From Chinchilla lanigera (taxonomy: Eukaryota > Chordata > Mammalia > Rodentia > Chinchillidae), in assembly GCF_000276665.1 (NCBI RefSeq), contig NW_004955463.1, positions 8,610,816 through 8,674,815 of the forward strand: a DNA stretch of 64,000 nt. Reading direction: 5' to 3'. The position numbers were made by a program, and so were the translations under genes. Shown here piece by piece: positions 13,301 through 25,483 of the stretch. Under the pieces are notes generated by a model. It did not search any database and was not told the origin of the DNA. It saw only the letters and a list, made by a program, of their open reading frames with translations. Numbering within the stretch: the first letter of the stretch is position 1; every line of letters starts with the position of its first letter.

Positions 13301-14110
13301 TTTATCATTTAATTGTAGAATTCTTCTTTAATTTCACCTGTGACCATCGGTTGCTCAGGAGGGTGTTATTTAATTTCCATGTGTTTATGTAGTTTTGGTG
13401 GTTTCTTTTCTGTTGATTTGCAGTTTCATTGCACTATGGTCTCATAATAAGCCTAAGATAATTTCAGTTCCTTTGCATTGACTTAAGCATGTTCTATGAG
13501 CTAATATATGGTCTATTTTGGAGAACATCCTGTGTGAAGCAGGGAAGAATGTATATTTTGATATTGTGGGGTGGAGTACTGTATAGACATCTACTGAGTC
13601 CATTTGTTCAAAGGTTTGGTTCAGTTCTGATACTACTTTTGTTTTTGTTTAGTTTATCTGTCTATTTTTGACAGTGGAGTATTGTGGTCCCCCATTACAT
13701 CTGTTTTAGTCCTTATTTGATTTTTTATGTCTATTAATATTTATTTTATGTAGTTGGGTACAACAATATTTGGCACATATATATTTATGATTGTTATCTC
13801 TTCCTCTTGAAATTCTCCCTTAACAAGCATATAGTGACCTTTTTTGTCTCTCTTGATCAATCTTGGCTTCAAGTTCACTTTATCTGCAGATAGAATAGCT
13901 ACCTCTGCTTTCTTCCATGTTCCTCTCACATGGAGCATTGTTTTCCATTTTTTACTTTCAGTCTGTGAATTTCCTTTGGAGTTAAATGTTTTTCTTATAT
14001 GCAGCACATTGTTGGATCTTGTTTCTTGATCCACTCTGTCATTCTGTTTCTTTTGATTGGCGAATTGAGACCATTTACACTGATGGTTATAACTGATATA
14101 TCTTTGTCAT
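10378..14110 (-). pseudogene. L1 ORF2 remains (endonuclease and reverse transcriptase)
   Basis: ORF2 encodes the L1 endonuclease and reverse transcriptase used for target-primed reverse transcription. The endonuclease N-terminal part is at 13741-14110, with 'KKAEVAILSADKVNLKPRLI' and a 'YMLVKG...INIYVPN' stretch like other L1s. Fragments at 12878-13063 and 12308-12562 cover the linker and RT. At ~12060-12095 the minus strand reads KLSLFADDMILY, so the RT catalytic FADD motif survives. 11753-12070 ('INLTKEIKDLYIENY'), 11496-11780 ('[20 protein letters not shown]') and 11311-11529 ('LIFDQGSKHIHWKKD') are the C-terminal half. These pieces lie in different frames separated by stops, so no functional protein is made. 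Confidence 0.9.
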
Positions 14111-14229
14111 TTTATTTGCCTATTGTTGATTCCCTGTCTTTCCCCTCTGTTTCATTGATTGTCTTGCCTGGTGGATTCTTTCTATTGGTGTTCTTGGAAT
14201 TGTCATCTTATTTACCTCTTCTAAAATAT

Positions 14230-15300
14230 CCTTCAAAACATTTTGAAGAGCTGGTTTGTGGTCATAGATTTCTTCAGTTGTTCTTCATCATGGAAGTATC
14301 TTATTTCTCTATTGATTTTTAAAGATAGTTTTGTGCCATACATCAATCTAGGTAGGATTTTGCTTTCTTTCAGGATTTGAAATACTTCACTCCAAGGTCT
14401 CCTTGACTTAAGCATTTGTGTTGAGAAGTCCACTGTGATTATAGTGGGCTTTCCTTTTTAGGTGACTTGTTTCTTTTCTCTAACAACTTTTAATATTCTG
14501 TTTTTGTGCAGAATTTCTGAAATCTTGATTATTACATGCCTTGGTGTCAATTTGTTTTGATAATTACTAATTTGAATTCTATATACCTCATTTACCTGTA
14601 TGTCAAATTCTTTTACCCTGCTTGGGGGAGTTTTCTGTAATTACTTCTGTGAACAGGTTTTTTTTATATTGTTTGCATTGTCTCCTGCTCTTTCATTGAC
14701 TCTGATCAATCTTATGTTCTTCCTTGCATTGTCTTGCAGGTGTTGGATAAATTTTCATGGTCCTTTGCTATTTTTAAGAATTTCTTTTTCTGTGTGATTG
14801 CTAACTTCAATCCTGTCTTGTGGATCTGATATTCTGTCCTCACCTTGGTTCGTTTGGTTGTGTATACTTTCAATGAAATTTTTAATCTCCTAGATATCTG
14901 TTAGAATAGATTCATAGATTCCATCTTTCCTATGTTTCATAGATTCCATAGATTCCATCTTTCCTATGTTGGGCATTCATGGTTTCCATCATTTTCTTAA
15001 ATGTTTCAATTTTTTAATCCATGTCTGCTCTAGATTCACTGAGGAAGTCCTTCATTTTGATCATCATCTCTTTCTTTATCCTGAGAGATTATTTCTGATC
15101 TGATTTTTTCTATAGGCTCATTCATCTATTTTTTTTTCTGCTGCTGCTATCATTTCAGAAAATTCAGGTGAAGGGCTTCTGATTTCCTCTATCTTGTTGT
15201 CCCCTGTGCTTGTCCTGGATGGGTTGGAGGTCTGGGATTGTATATTGTTTCTGTGTCTTGTCGTTTTCAATTTTTAAATTTTAATTTGTTTTCTATGTTG
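14230..15300 (-). pseudogene. L1 ORF1 remains
   Basis: ORF1 encodes the L1 RNA-binding chaperone. The open piece at 14233-14433 matches its C-terminal domain: 'DFSTQMLKSRRPWSEVFQIL' and 'PRLMYGTKLSLKI' correspond to the conserved 'DFS-ET--ARR-W' and 'QPRLLYPAKLS' blocks. Upstream, the minus strand to ~15.3 kb carries an N-terminal/coiled-coil-like portion with stops. A 34-bp offset local duplication ('agattccatctttcc' at 14916 and 14950) lies in this part. Confidence 0.8.
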
Positions 15301-16560
15301 ATACCTGTAAACTCCTTGTGAAAGGTTGCTTTATCACTAGTACCAAGGCTTCCTAGCAAATGTCTATTCCTCAGAGATGTCTTCTATGAGTACCTGGCTC
15401 ATGGCCTTTGTGTCTGTCCCAATATTTTACCTCTCTAATTCATTAGGGTTGAGAAGTTACCATCTGTTTGGCTCAGCAACCAGTCCTTTGGTACTGAACT
15501 ATGGTGACTATTATGACCCCAGATAATCATAGTGTTTTCATACAATGTAAAACACCCAATTATAATAGATGTGACATCATTGCTAAAGTAGTACATTAAC
15601 AATAGCGTCAAGTAGACTCTAGCAACTGACAAGCTGTGGTAAATATTAATTTGGTACCTTTACTATAGGAGCAAGATGTACTATTTTATTTAACAAAATC
15701 AAATGTAAACCAGAAACGTGTATGCTGTGTTGTGAGTTTCCCCTTAGTATAGTGATTTTACCCTGGTAAGGGGGAGATTTAAGAAGGTTGGGGGAAAATA
15801 GAGAGAAAAATGAAGAGCAATATGGTAGAAACAAGGCTGAAGTACAAAAATAGTCACCCAAGCTTTGGAAAACAGGAGAAGAGGTCACTAGCGAAAAAAT
15901 GAAAAACAAAGCAAAAGAATATTGAAGCAAACCAGAAATACTAGAGACATGTTTACTCACATGGAAATATCAAAACATCAAGAAAGATAGTTGAGAAGAG
16001 AAAAAAATATGAATAAAACAAACAATAAAAATAAAAAACTAAACAACTAAGAAAAAACAAAAGAAATGAAGAAGTAAATAATGACAACAACAAATAATAA
16101 AATTTTTCTGGTGCCCTTAGTTCTCTGGTACTGTCCAAATCAGAGCCTAGATGTGTGCTGGGTAATCCTGCCAAGTCTGTAGTAGGATTAGTATTGGGTA
16201 TGGGGATGATCTTGGACCCCAGGTATTGGGGCTGAGGCCAGTCTTCAGGCAGCAGCCTTTTGTATGTCCCTTGGTGGCCTGCCCATGTATACTTACCCTG
16301 TTTATCTCTGAGTAGCTCTCCCAGTTGTCATGTACAGTTGGCTCCCCTCAGACCTTGCACAGCTTTCTCTGTTCAACTTCACTACATCTCTCTCTGCCCC
16401 TGATCTCTCCTCTCTTATGCTATTGGGAAGGAGGAGTACTGACTTCCCACTTATTGCCCTGCTGTGGCTTACGGGATGGTGCTGTTCCACTCACTACCTG
16501 CCCCACTGCCATTGCTGTACCTAATCTTGTTGTCACTAGAGGTTTCACTTAGCTGCCATG

Positions 16561-16562
<2 letters not shown>

Positions 16563-16610
<48 letters not shown>
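16563..16610. repeat. (AC)n microsatellite
   Basis: About 24 uninterrupted AC units inside the presumed 5' UTR of the L1. Confidence 0.97.
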
Positions 16611-16611
<1 letters not shown>

Positions 16612-16870
16612 AAAACCAGTGGCCCATTTGGGAGGGAGCAGCTTATGCATCACTCATCCTAATGTGTGGTGGTGAAATTTGCTGCCAGGCTGCAATGTCC
16701 TCCGTTTGGAGGAAGGCAAGAAAGACAGGGGCCTTAAATCCCAAATTTATCCTGTGTGGTTTGGGTTTGCCATGCTGTAAGAGTCCATCAGTGTTTCAAG
16801 AACTTTCCAGAATGGAGGTTCCTACTCCACACACAAGCAAAAGTCACATAGGCAGCACTGTGTTATAATG

Positions 16871-19365
16871 CCATTTTATAAAGTCTTATGCCTATGTTTT
16901 GCTCTACAAATCTCTTATTTCAGATTGATTTTGTCATTAGGATGTATATTTTTCACTTTCTTCCATTTACCTGTGTTTTTAGGTGATTTTCTCTGAATAA
17001 CTCCAATGTGGCTCCTCCTTGTATTCACCATGTTTAGTCTATATGATCTTTAGAGTGGAAATAATACCTTTTCAACTGTATGATAAAGGTTAAGAAATTT
17101 GCATATACCAGAGTTATCACTGTCAGAGCCCTTAATATTTTAACAAGGAGTGATGTATTGATCACAGAGTAATTACATTTCCATAAAAATTAGCCTCCCA
17201 TGTAAATGATTGGCAGTGAGTTCTTGCAGTGTGTTTTGTATGGAAGTAATCTTTAGAGCCACTATTTCTCTAAGAATTGCAAAAAAAAAAAAAAAAAAAG
17301 AAACAAATCAGGTTTATATTCCCCAAGAATATAAATCCCAGGTCATTTTGGAAGACTGAAGATAAATTTGACTGTCATGGAGCAATAAACTACATATAAG
17401 ATTTTATGAATGATTTATTTGAATGTCAATCAAACTTTGCAAAGACACATACTCTAGAAATTAAGCTCCCAAATAGTCTTATAATACACCCAATCGTTGA
17501 AGTTGGAGTGGTGCAACAATTACCGGGCAGGAGATGACACTGTAGAGACATGTAAGAAGAAAAAATATAATAGTTTTGCTCCTTAAGACAGCAGTTAGAG
17601 AATGGGGGAAGAGCAAAATTCAGACTGAATCATTTTGAATGGAGGTGGAATAAAAAATTGAGCAAAATGAGCACCACTTAGTTTGGAGAGAATCTAGCAC
17701 AGGCAAATACTAGCCAGTTCTGTAATCCTCAGTCATTCCCGCTCCATCAATGGATTTCAGTCAGAACCGCTGTTTGCCAGAGTACTTTGAGGTAGGACTG
17801 GCCCTGGGGAGCTACTTAGAAGGCTGAATAAAGACCTTGTTAAGAGATTGAACCCTCTAAGATTGTTACTTCTGTTTGAAATAAGGTTAGGTAAGTAAGA
17901 TGATGCATAAATTAACTAAAATAATTAATAAGAAAAAACTGATTCTCCTAGAATTAATATACACAAATCTTATCTTCATAGTTATTGTATCTCATCCAAA
18001 GAAATAGAACTAAATCTGGTTTTCTGCTGTGACTGGCTCTATCAGAGGAACAGATTAATCTTTAAAATATCCCCCAAAACTTAGAGTGTTCTATCTGTTA
18101 ACATCCTTAAAGATATTTTTATACTGTAGAGTAAGAACCTTATACTGCAGAGCGAGTAAATAATGCAGGGAAATACAAACCTGGGGGACAAGTGAAAGGT
18201 AAAATTATGGAGTACAAACACTAAATATTATTTCAGTAGAAGCAGAATGATGACTGTAATTGATGATTACAAAATGCTATGAAGTTTTCAGAAATAACTG
18301 TTGTGTTTTTCTGAAAATAATCATTTTGTTATAGCTTTAGATTCGAATAGCTGAAACAACACACACTGGAGACACATATCAGACCTTAGACAGAAGTTCC
18401 TTGAGGAAAATAATTTACTGGTTATTTTGGAGACTGACAGCCATTCTTTATTACTTCTGAGTCACAAGAAAATTGCACATTTACCCACTTTGCTTTAATT
18501 TACACAGATGGAAAATGAGCTCTGATGAAGCTATTTATATAAAAGATAAACCTGCAGAAAGTGACAGTTTCTGTAAACTGCATACACATTCTTCCTGGTC
18601 AGAAAATAATATGCAAAGTGACACACTTGTTCCTACTTCATTTTTGAAGACAACATTCCAATGCATAATACAGGTTGAGCATCTCTAATCTGCAAGTCAA
18701 TTAATAATGTCATCAATTCCATATGTATTACCCATATCAGGTAACTTTGAAGAGGATTACAGATAATTTATTACCAAATTTAACAAATTTTTAGAAAAAT
18801 ATAGTGACATATTAAACATAGACAAAACTTTAAAAAGTGATTAAAGTATTTCAAAGATTATATCTCTTGCATTATATTAATATTCAGACTTACAGAGAAT
18901 TTCTGGTTTAATGAACAAAGCTGTAGGTCAAATACATGTTCCAAGTATTTTTGTAATTTAAAAATACTTGGAACAGTGTTTTAACACTGAACATTTTATA
19001 GGTTCAACAATATGAATCTAGAATATTGGCCAATAAATAAACAAGTTCTTCAAAACATATGATTTTAATTATTTTTAGAATAATCTTTTACTTTCAGAAG
19101 TAACCTAGTAGGACTTCCAACTAAGAGGAATAGATTAAATGATTGAGGAGAAGCATTTCTCTGTGTTTCTGCCAGTCATGTGTGACTTCCCTAGAGTTCA
19201 CTGGCCTCTGTTTCTTCTCCACCCCTGGTTTACCATCATGCTCTTCATGCTGCCCATTATTTACAAAATGGGAATGATGGGATGATCACCTCATTACCTT
19301 TTACCAGGACTACTTGTTTTCTTGTTGTAGTTCTTGTTGTTATTACAGTTTTTACTGTTGTTGTT
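16871..19365. other. Unassigned AT-rich DNA
   Basis: No gene recognised. Holds an A19 tract at 17281-17299 with no recognisable retroposon upstream, and the hairpin at 18937-18975 listed separately. Confidence 0.5.
18937..18975. other. Perfect 16-bp stem hairpin
   Basis: 'tgttccaagtattttt' (18937-18952) and its exact complement 'aaaaatacttggaaca' (18960-18975) are separated by 7 nt. Overlapping its right edge, 'cagtgttttaacactg' (18974-18989) is a second palindrome with 7-bp arms. It could be a relic of a palindromic DNA transposon or a chance AT-rich palindrome. Confidence 0.8.
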
Positions 19366-19462
19366 TGAGATGGGGTTCACTATGTTACCCAGGCTAACCT
19401 TGAATTCCTGTGATCCTCCTGCCCCAGCCTCCTGAGTAGCTGGGATGACAGGCATTCCTAGC
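19366..19462 (-). mobile_element. B1 SINE fragment
   Basis: The minus strand reads 'GCCTGTCATCCCAGCTACTC' and 'AGGATCACAGGAATTCAAGG', ending 'AACATAGTGAACCCCATCTC', the 7SL-derived core. The T/G-rich stretch to the left is the degraded tail. Confidence 0.88.
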
Positions 19463-19669
19463 TTGGACTAGCATTTTAGCCACTCCTCAATGTTTCTTTA
19501 CATACCAGAGCATTGTTAACTTAAGTCAGCTTTTTATAGTTAATATAGAAGGCTCCTTCCAAAACTATACCAAAACTACTCCTTCCAAAACTACATATGT
19601 TCAGGTTTGTACACCAGCAAATTGTATTGGGTAAACAAAAATGTATTTGATAGTAGAAAAAGTTAATAA

Positions 19670-19865
19670 ATCTTTTGTTCTAATTTGAACCAAGTTGGCT
19701 GTGTGATGCTTGCCAATCATTTTACTTCTCTGAGCCTCTTTTTCTATTGTAAAATACAGAAAATGATAGTTACTTAATAGTAATTTTTGGGAAAAAGAAC
19801 TGGGATCATGATGTAGCCAAAATCTCATAATACAATGCCTGCATATAGTATATATCAATAAAAGA
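19670..19865 (+). repeat. MIR SINE, nearly complete 3' half
   Basis: 'ggctgtgtgatgcttgccaa', 'cttctctgagcctctttttc', 'attgtaaaatacag' and finally 'aatgcctgcatatag' follow the MIR core and 3' end in order. Confidence 0.75.
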
Positions 19866-22800
19866 GCCTTAATTCCCCTCAGAAAATGTGATAATAGGAA
19901 AATTCTACTTCATCATTTAATTTCCAGTTCTTTTTAAAGATACATATATTGAGTAATGAGAGTCTGCACTTATAAATACCTGTTGCCAATAAGACTCACT
20001 GGAGATAAATCACTTCTATACTGGAAAAGGTGCACTTAGCTGGCAGAAGAAAAGATCAGGGCATTTTATTCCTGCATCAACCCTGGATTAAATCCTCCTT
20101 AAGACATAAAAAATAATTAATGACCTGTTGCAGAGGGAATGAATTTAGTTACTTGTTGTCATTCAAATAGGCACTGAGTAAACTAGCAGGTAACTCACAT
20201 CTGAACTCTCTTCTTTGGTCTGGTCCAGGGAGGGCAAGCAGCTGAGCATCCACTGAACTGCCCAGGAAGCCCCCTGAAATTAGTCAGCTCCGGCTTTGTG
20301 CGCAGCCCAGATAACAGAGAACTGGCAAATGACCCTGTGGTTCATTAAATAGTTATGACTGCAGGTGTGTTGTAATGCCTCCCCCATCTTTCCATTGCAT
20401 TTTGAATTTTTGTTTGCCTGTGAAGGCCTTGTCTATTTTAATATTGAGGTAATTGATAAAAAAAAAAAGAGAATTTTTCACATGCTGAGTAAAGGAAGGG
20501 TGAGGTTGTGGCAAATTCTGAGACCTTATTCATTTTCTGAGGGATGTTTTTGAAGGATCAAATATTAACCAATTAATTTAAAAATGTTAAAGAAAAGATG
20601 ATCCTGATGGAATGACCAAACTCTGATTTGTGGTCTAGGGTTTTATCAGTTCTATAGGACTTAAAATTAATTAAAATTTTCACCTTTACATGTGAAAAAA
20701 AAATTTCACCTTGTTTATAAGATGCAGCTTTTGGAGTCATGAAAAAAAACATTATTCTTTTGAGGGTGTTGACTAAATCATGATGCTGTGTGGGGCATAT
20801 TTTTGGTTTCTTTTAAAATATCTTCAACTACCAATGTGTAATCAACTTCCCCTTATGGAATCAATTGATAAATCCTGGGTGAAAGGAAACCACTCCATGG
20901 AAATAGTGGCTAAAGGAGGCCTTTTTATCCTAGAGAGGAAAACCAGGGAGTCAGCTAATTCTGGCTAATGTGAAAAAAGCCACTCCTTGATTTAAATCAA
21001 AAGATGAGTTGTAGTCAATTAGAAATGGGAAGAGGGTGGTGCACCGAAAATGTGAGGCCTCAGGCACTTTCTGGAATGCGTTCAGTCAGAATGTGCAGGT
21101 TAGTCAGCCAAAGGAAAGCATGAGGACACGCCCCTCCCACACACCGCAGATTCACTCTTCCATTGTGGTTCAGAAAGCCCTATCTTGCAGCACTGCAATT
21201 TAAGATCTGTTGGTGCTAAATAAAAAATAGCTGTAGTAAAAAGTGTGAAAAACTTTAGACTTGCAGTGACTGGAGCTGGCCACGCCATTTCCTTCTGCGT
21301 GAAGATCACCCTGTCTCCTCTTTGTGTCATGGTTTTCTTGCCTGTGAAGTAAGGATGTTAGACCAGGTGACTCATAAGGCATAGTTTAGGAAGCCTGAGG
21401 GAAGCTGAACGCACACACAGTGTGGACACAGGTAGTTGCAAAAGCCCACGTCTTGCGGTATTGTCCCTTGTGTGGCGGTGGCACTCTCCCGTATTCTCCT
21501 ACCTCTCAGAATCTGTCTCTGTGTATAGCCAACTGGCCCCTTAGACACTGTATCTGTTCACATTAGGAACTGTTAGCACAAATTGTGTGACCTTTCTGAC
21601 TCTTATTGTAAGCCCCCCAGCACCAAGCTTTTCACAGATAGATGAGGGTTATCAGTGCCGCTCAGCTGTCCAAACCCGAGGATGCTAGGCGAGGTTGCTT
21701 CTCTAATCTGTTCTGGAAAACAGGAGCCACACTCCATTTTCAACCACCCACTCCCCCTCTGTCAACTTTCTGTTGACCTGCTTTTAACTTTGGGTGAGAC
21801 TCTTTTTTCCAGCAGGCACTTGTAAAGAGGAAAGCTGATGGTTTCTACTCAGTTGTCCTTATTCTCTGCCATAGTACACATCGATAAATTCCAGTTCCTT
21901 ACTTTGCAAGACTAACTTCTATGTGGAAGAAATGATTTTTAGGACTCCTTCGACTTGCATCCACCATCTTCTTTACTACGGCATCCATAGAAATTGCCAA
22001 TATTGCTTAATGATCCTCTTTCATAGGTCTGTATTTACTGATTGTTTTCTCCAAAACATGTTCCATCATAAACACTATCTCATCCTCTCCTCTGCCAGAT
22101 ATCGATTATTCATACATTTGCTGATCCCAACCACCTCATCTTTATTCACTGTTATGTCTTCATAGCTCTCTGCCTTAACACAAGGATACCTTATTATTCT
22201 CACAATTCAGTGCTTTAACTGGGTGTTGTATCTAAAGCTCACAAAAGTGTGAAAGCACTGCCTTGGGCTTGATGCTTCTCTTCCACCTGACTCTTCCTTC
22301 TCCACCTACACATGCACTGTCACTTTTGTCTATGATCTTCCCTTGTTGCTGCCACCACAAATATGTGGCTTTGGCCATTACAGATGAAGTGTTCAGATAT
22401 AAGCCATTCTACAATACAAAAGGGAAGAAAATGGAACTCCTTGGTGCCATGGTGTCCCTGGAGGAGAATGACGTAAGGAAGCAGAGGCCCACATCTTGCA
22501 CTAGACTGTTGTTCCTTTCCCTAGGCCCTGTGGTTATCTCCCCCACTTACACCTCACCAAAGGCAGTAGTGATGTGTGTGATTTCTAAGCCCTGAGTCTC
22601 ACAATTTTCCACTTCTGATGACTATCTTCTTGGTTGTCCATGTGTAGGTTGCATTTTATCACTTTTAAGAAATATGTTTGCCAACATTTGAAAGCTTATC
22701 AGCATGGCGGAGTCCCTCCAGGGTAGACATTGTTGGGGCTTTTTTTTTTTTTTCCAGAGAAGTAATATAGAGTAGCTGAGTTTTGGAATATATCATCAGC

Positions 22801-23745
22801 TCACTTCATGTCTTTGTTTCACTGTAGTGACACTATCTTGCAGCTTGAAAATCCCCACTTGGGTGACCCTCTTTGGTAAAAATGCAATTTTTATACATGT
22901 GACAAAAAGGAAAAAAATGCTAAGTCCACCCTAACTCTGTCTGAACAAGCACAGAGAGAGGCGTGTTGGATTTTCAGACAAGTATTTTCCCCGGGTTGTG
23001 CTCAATGAACTTGATTCACTGCAGGGCTTTTTCCCACATAAGCAGCAGAGGTGGGCGCCTCAGGAGCAGCCACTGCCCCACTCTCTGCAGGTCACTGCCA
23101 TGAATCATCATTTTCATGAATGAAAAGAATAGAAGGAGGGGAAAACAGGACAAGGAGCTTGTTGCTAATGCCCTCAAACAAGGCAAACATTTTGTGAATA
23201 ATTTTGGAGAATATATGACAAGTTGACTTTTTGGTTTTGTTGTTTCAGATGGAATGCACAGAAAAAAAGAACTTGTTTCAACAAAAGTTTTATCTGATAT
23301 TCTATTCATACGGCCATTCTTTCTCAAATGTTTGGCAGCTTTTCTAGGGTAAGGAAAAGGCAGTGTTGAATCACGCTGCTTTCAAGCTTTGTATCAGTGC
23401 GGGCATGAAACGCACTGAAAGAAATTGTAGAGCCCACACAATATACCGCAAAAAATCCGGCCAATGTGTACGCTCACCTCATTTATGGGGAAATTTGGGC
23501 TTGACCTGATCCTTGCCACAGACCCACTGTCCAAATCAATAAATAATAAGCTGACAGAGCTGCTGGATAACTTGCCATGGACATACTGCATTTTTCAATG
23601 CTGTCTGGTGACTTCAGTTTTATGTAATCCACTCAGTGAGTATTCAAAATAATTCCAGAATACAAAATAATGAGGTAACAAAAAACTAAATAAAATATTG
23701 TGTATTTTTGGTTTTAGCTACCAGATATCTTTTGCCTCTTTAAAA
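19866..23745. other. Unassigned DNA, 3.9 kb
   Basis: No gene or clear repeat recognised. The 21.0-21.5 kb part is somewhat richer in GC. The 110-codon frame at 22263-22595 and the 103-codon frame at 23016-23327 have no recognisable domain. A T13 run lies near 22741. Confidence 0.45.
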
Positions 23746-23749
23746 TCAT

Positions 23750-24130
23750 TTAACCTCAGGTGAAAGTCCAGGCTTCTCGGCTTGGGGTATAAGGTTCTCC
23801 ATGACATTTGTCCTCTTGAACTCTTGACTTTGTGCCCAGACCAGCGTTATACTTCCCCCATCTTTCCCCATTGCGTGTTTCCACCTTTCTTAGCTCATGC
23901 TATCCCTTCAGCTGGAGCATAAAGGCTCACATAACTAATTCTGGCCATCAGGATGTAGCCCAGACATACCCTCCAGTCTCCCTGGTTTATCTGAACCCCT
24001 GCTGGGTTAAGTATCACTTCTCTGTGCTCCTGCCTCACACTGTCCGTACCTGCACTAGCAACCCCCTGGTTCTGTTTGCCAGACTCTAAGTCTTCAGGGG
24101 CAGAGACAATACCGTTCCTTCAACGGAGTT
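23750..24130 (+). repeat. L2 LINE fragment
   Basis: Follows the L2 3' region in order: 'cggcttggggtataaggttc', 'ctccatgacatttgtcc', 'catgctatcccttcagctgg', and near the end 'tcttcaggggcagagacaat'. Diverged, ancient and non-coding. Confidence 0.7.
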
Positions 24131-24134
24131 GTAT

Positions 24135-24600
24135 CAGAGTTCTTTGATATGCCAGGCACTGTTTTAGGGACTGGGGCTAGATAAAGTGGTAAACAAGAGA
24201 CAACTGTCTGTTCTCCAGGGGCATGAGTTTTGGCAGGGGAGAGATAAAATGGGATGCATAATCTAGCAAACTATTAACTGTGAAAAAAAAACTAAAAATA
24301 TGTTGATATGTAAGATACTGCCTGCTGATTTGAGTAAGCCTTCCCAAAAGAGGTGGCCTGGAGCTGAGATCTCAAATGCAAGAAGGAGCCAGTGAAGACC
24401 TGGGGACGGAGAGTGGGGGTTGCGGGAAATGCAGTAGCAGGTCCTGGGAAAGGAATGTGAGTGGAGAATTAGAAACCTGTAAGTGCCCGGCGGCTCGTGG
24501 AATAGCACGTCCCCACAGAAGCCAGGGCTGGATCATGTGGGTCCTGATGAGCACAGCAAAGTGGACATATTCGTTTTTCTGGTGTGGACGATGCTGAAGC
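24135..24600 (+). repeat. Ancient mammalian LINE-type repeat
   Basis: 'gccaggcactgttttaggga', 'ctggggctagataaagtggt', 'aaacaagagacaactgtctg' and later 'gcagtagcaggtcctggg' reproduce a common mammalian repeat beginning with a 'ccaggcactgttctaggcac' motif. The same family recurs at 49850-50410. I cannot name the subfamily. Confidence 0.6.
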
Positions 24601-25192
24601 AGTTCTGTACTGGGAGTTGTAGCACATGATTTCCATTTTACAGAATGCACTTGGGCTGTGTGTAGCACACAGATTTTCCTGTATCTACTCAGACCTGGAT
24701 AATGTCTGTTTCTGTTTCATGCTGACACCCCAAGTCAGGCTGGCCCTCCACAGAGGGAAGGTCCCTTTGCCAGGGTTGACAACTGGCTAACTGGAAGGAA
24801 AACAAAGCACGTCAGTCTAACACACAGTGCTGAATTGCTTTTCATGCTTCAACTCTCTAAGTCTGTCCCCAAGACTGTAAGACTTCATGAAGCTGACTTT
24901 TTTAAAAGTATTTTTTCTCAGTTTCATAGACAGTCTATGTTGTTATGGCTCATGCCACTTGGAGTGAATTAAACTTCCTCAAATATGTGAGGGAATTGAT
25001 TGCCCTTCTGCAGGTCTACAAGGTCCGGCAATAGTGAACAACAGGAAGAAAAGTTTGTGGTATCTTCTCAAGTGACTTTAAATGTGACATTCTAGAGTAT
25101 GATGAGGGCAGCAGTTGAGCCTTCTATTGGCTCTTTCTCCTGAGGTCTCTAACCTTGGGAGCTAACTAGGCATACTCACAGCATTTGACATT
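24601..25192. other. Unassigned DNA
   Basis: Nothing recognised. Confidence 0.5.
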
Positions 25193-25205
25193 AAAAAGGA
25201 AACTC

Positions 25206-25483
25206 CACTGTTGAATTCCTACCATCTTGTTTAATGAAGCTCTGTATTATTTCTAATGTTTTGTTTTTTTTTTACTTGTTATTCTCTTCAATTGTTTGAT
25301 CAAACTTGCATTCTTACATCTGGTAATCTGAGCAACTTCATTGCAGATAACAATATGTATTATAACAACCACTGTGAATTCCTATCATCTTGCTTTGAAA
25401 TCCTGTATCATTTTTGTTGTTTTTGTTTTCGTTATTGTTATTTTGTTATTTTTTTCTTTTTAAAAAAAAAAAAAAAAAAAAAA
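25206..25483 (+). mobile_element. Unrecognised polyA-tailed retroposon, copy A
   Basis: Ends in a run of about 22 A (25462-25483) and is flanked by a 13-bp direct repeat 'aaaaaggaaactc' (25193-25205 and about 25479-25491). The insertion site 'tt/aaaaa' fits L1 endonuclease. The body is internally duplicated: a unit with 'gaattcctaccatcttg' (from 25213) recurs as 'gaattcctatcatcttg' (from 25376), an offset of 163 bp. It is clearly related to copy B at 44002-44360. It has no box A/B and no long frame. It could be the 3' end of a LINE, a retroposed non-coding RNA or a new SINE. 5' truncation is likely because the first unit is incomplete. Confidence 0.75.

Larger units (their letters stand above)
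9930..16870 (-). mobile_element. Nearly full-length LINE-1, inactive
   Basis: The plus strand shows the L1 3' region reversed ('gagtagtactccattgcata', 'ggtgagataaaatctcagtg'). ORF2 pieces lie on the minus strand from ~10.4 to 14.1 kb, then the ORF1 C-terminal domain at 14233-14433 and the rest of ORF1 to about 15.3 kb. Left of 10.4 kb a purine-rich (minus-strand) 3' UTR runs to ~9.93 kb. From 15.3 to 16.87 kb, sequence that becomes GC-richer and carries a CA tract fits the 5' UTR, but that part is inferred by position. Total ~6.9 kb agrees with full-length L1. Frames are broken many times, so it is dead. An ID SINE sits inside it. No clear target duplication found at the ends. Confidence 0.85.

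Noticed and set aside
15646..15960. 104-codon hydrophobic minus-strand frame upstream of L1 ORF1
   Set aside because: Low-complexity Ser/Phe/Leu composition from A-rich DNA in the presumed L1 5' UTR; no match to ORF1.
16464..16868. 134-codon plus-strand frame
   Set aside because: Runs through the CA tract in the presumed L1 5' UTR and is opposite to the L1 strand.
17281..17299. A19 run as a possible retroposon tail
   Set aside because: No recognisable element or target duplication precedes it.
18668..18720. 'acaggttgagcatctctaat' resembling the start of a known mammalian DNA-type repeat
   Set aside because: Only about 20 bases fit, and the following sequence does not continue the match.
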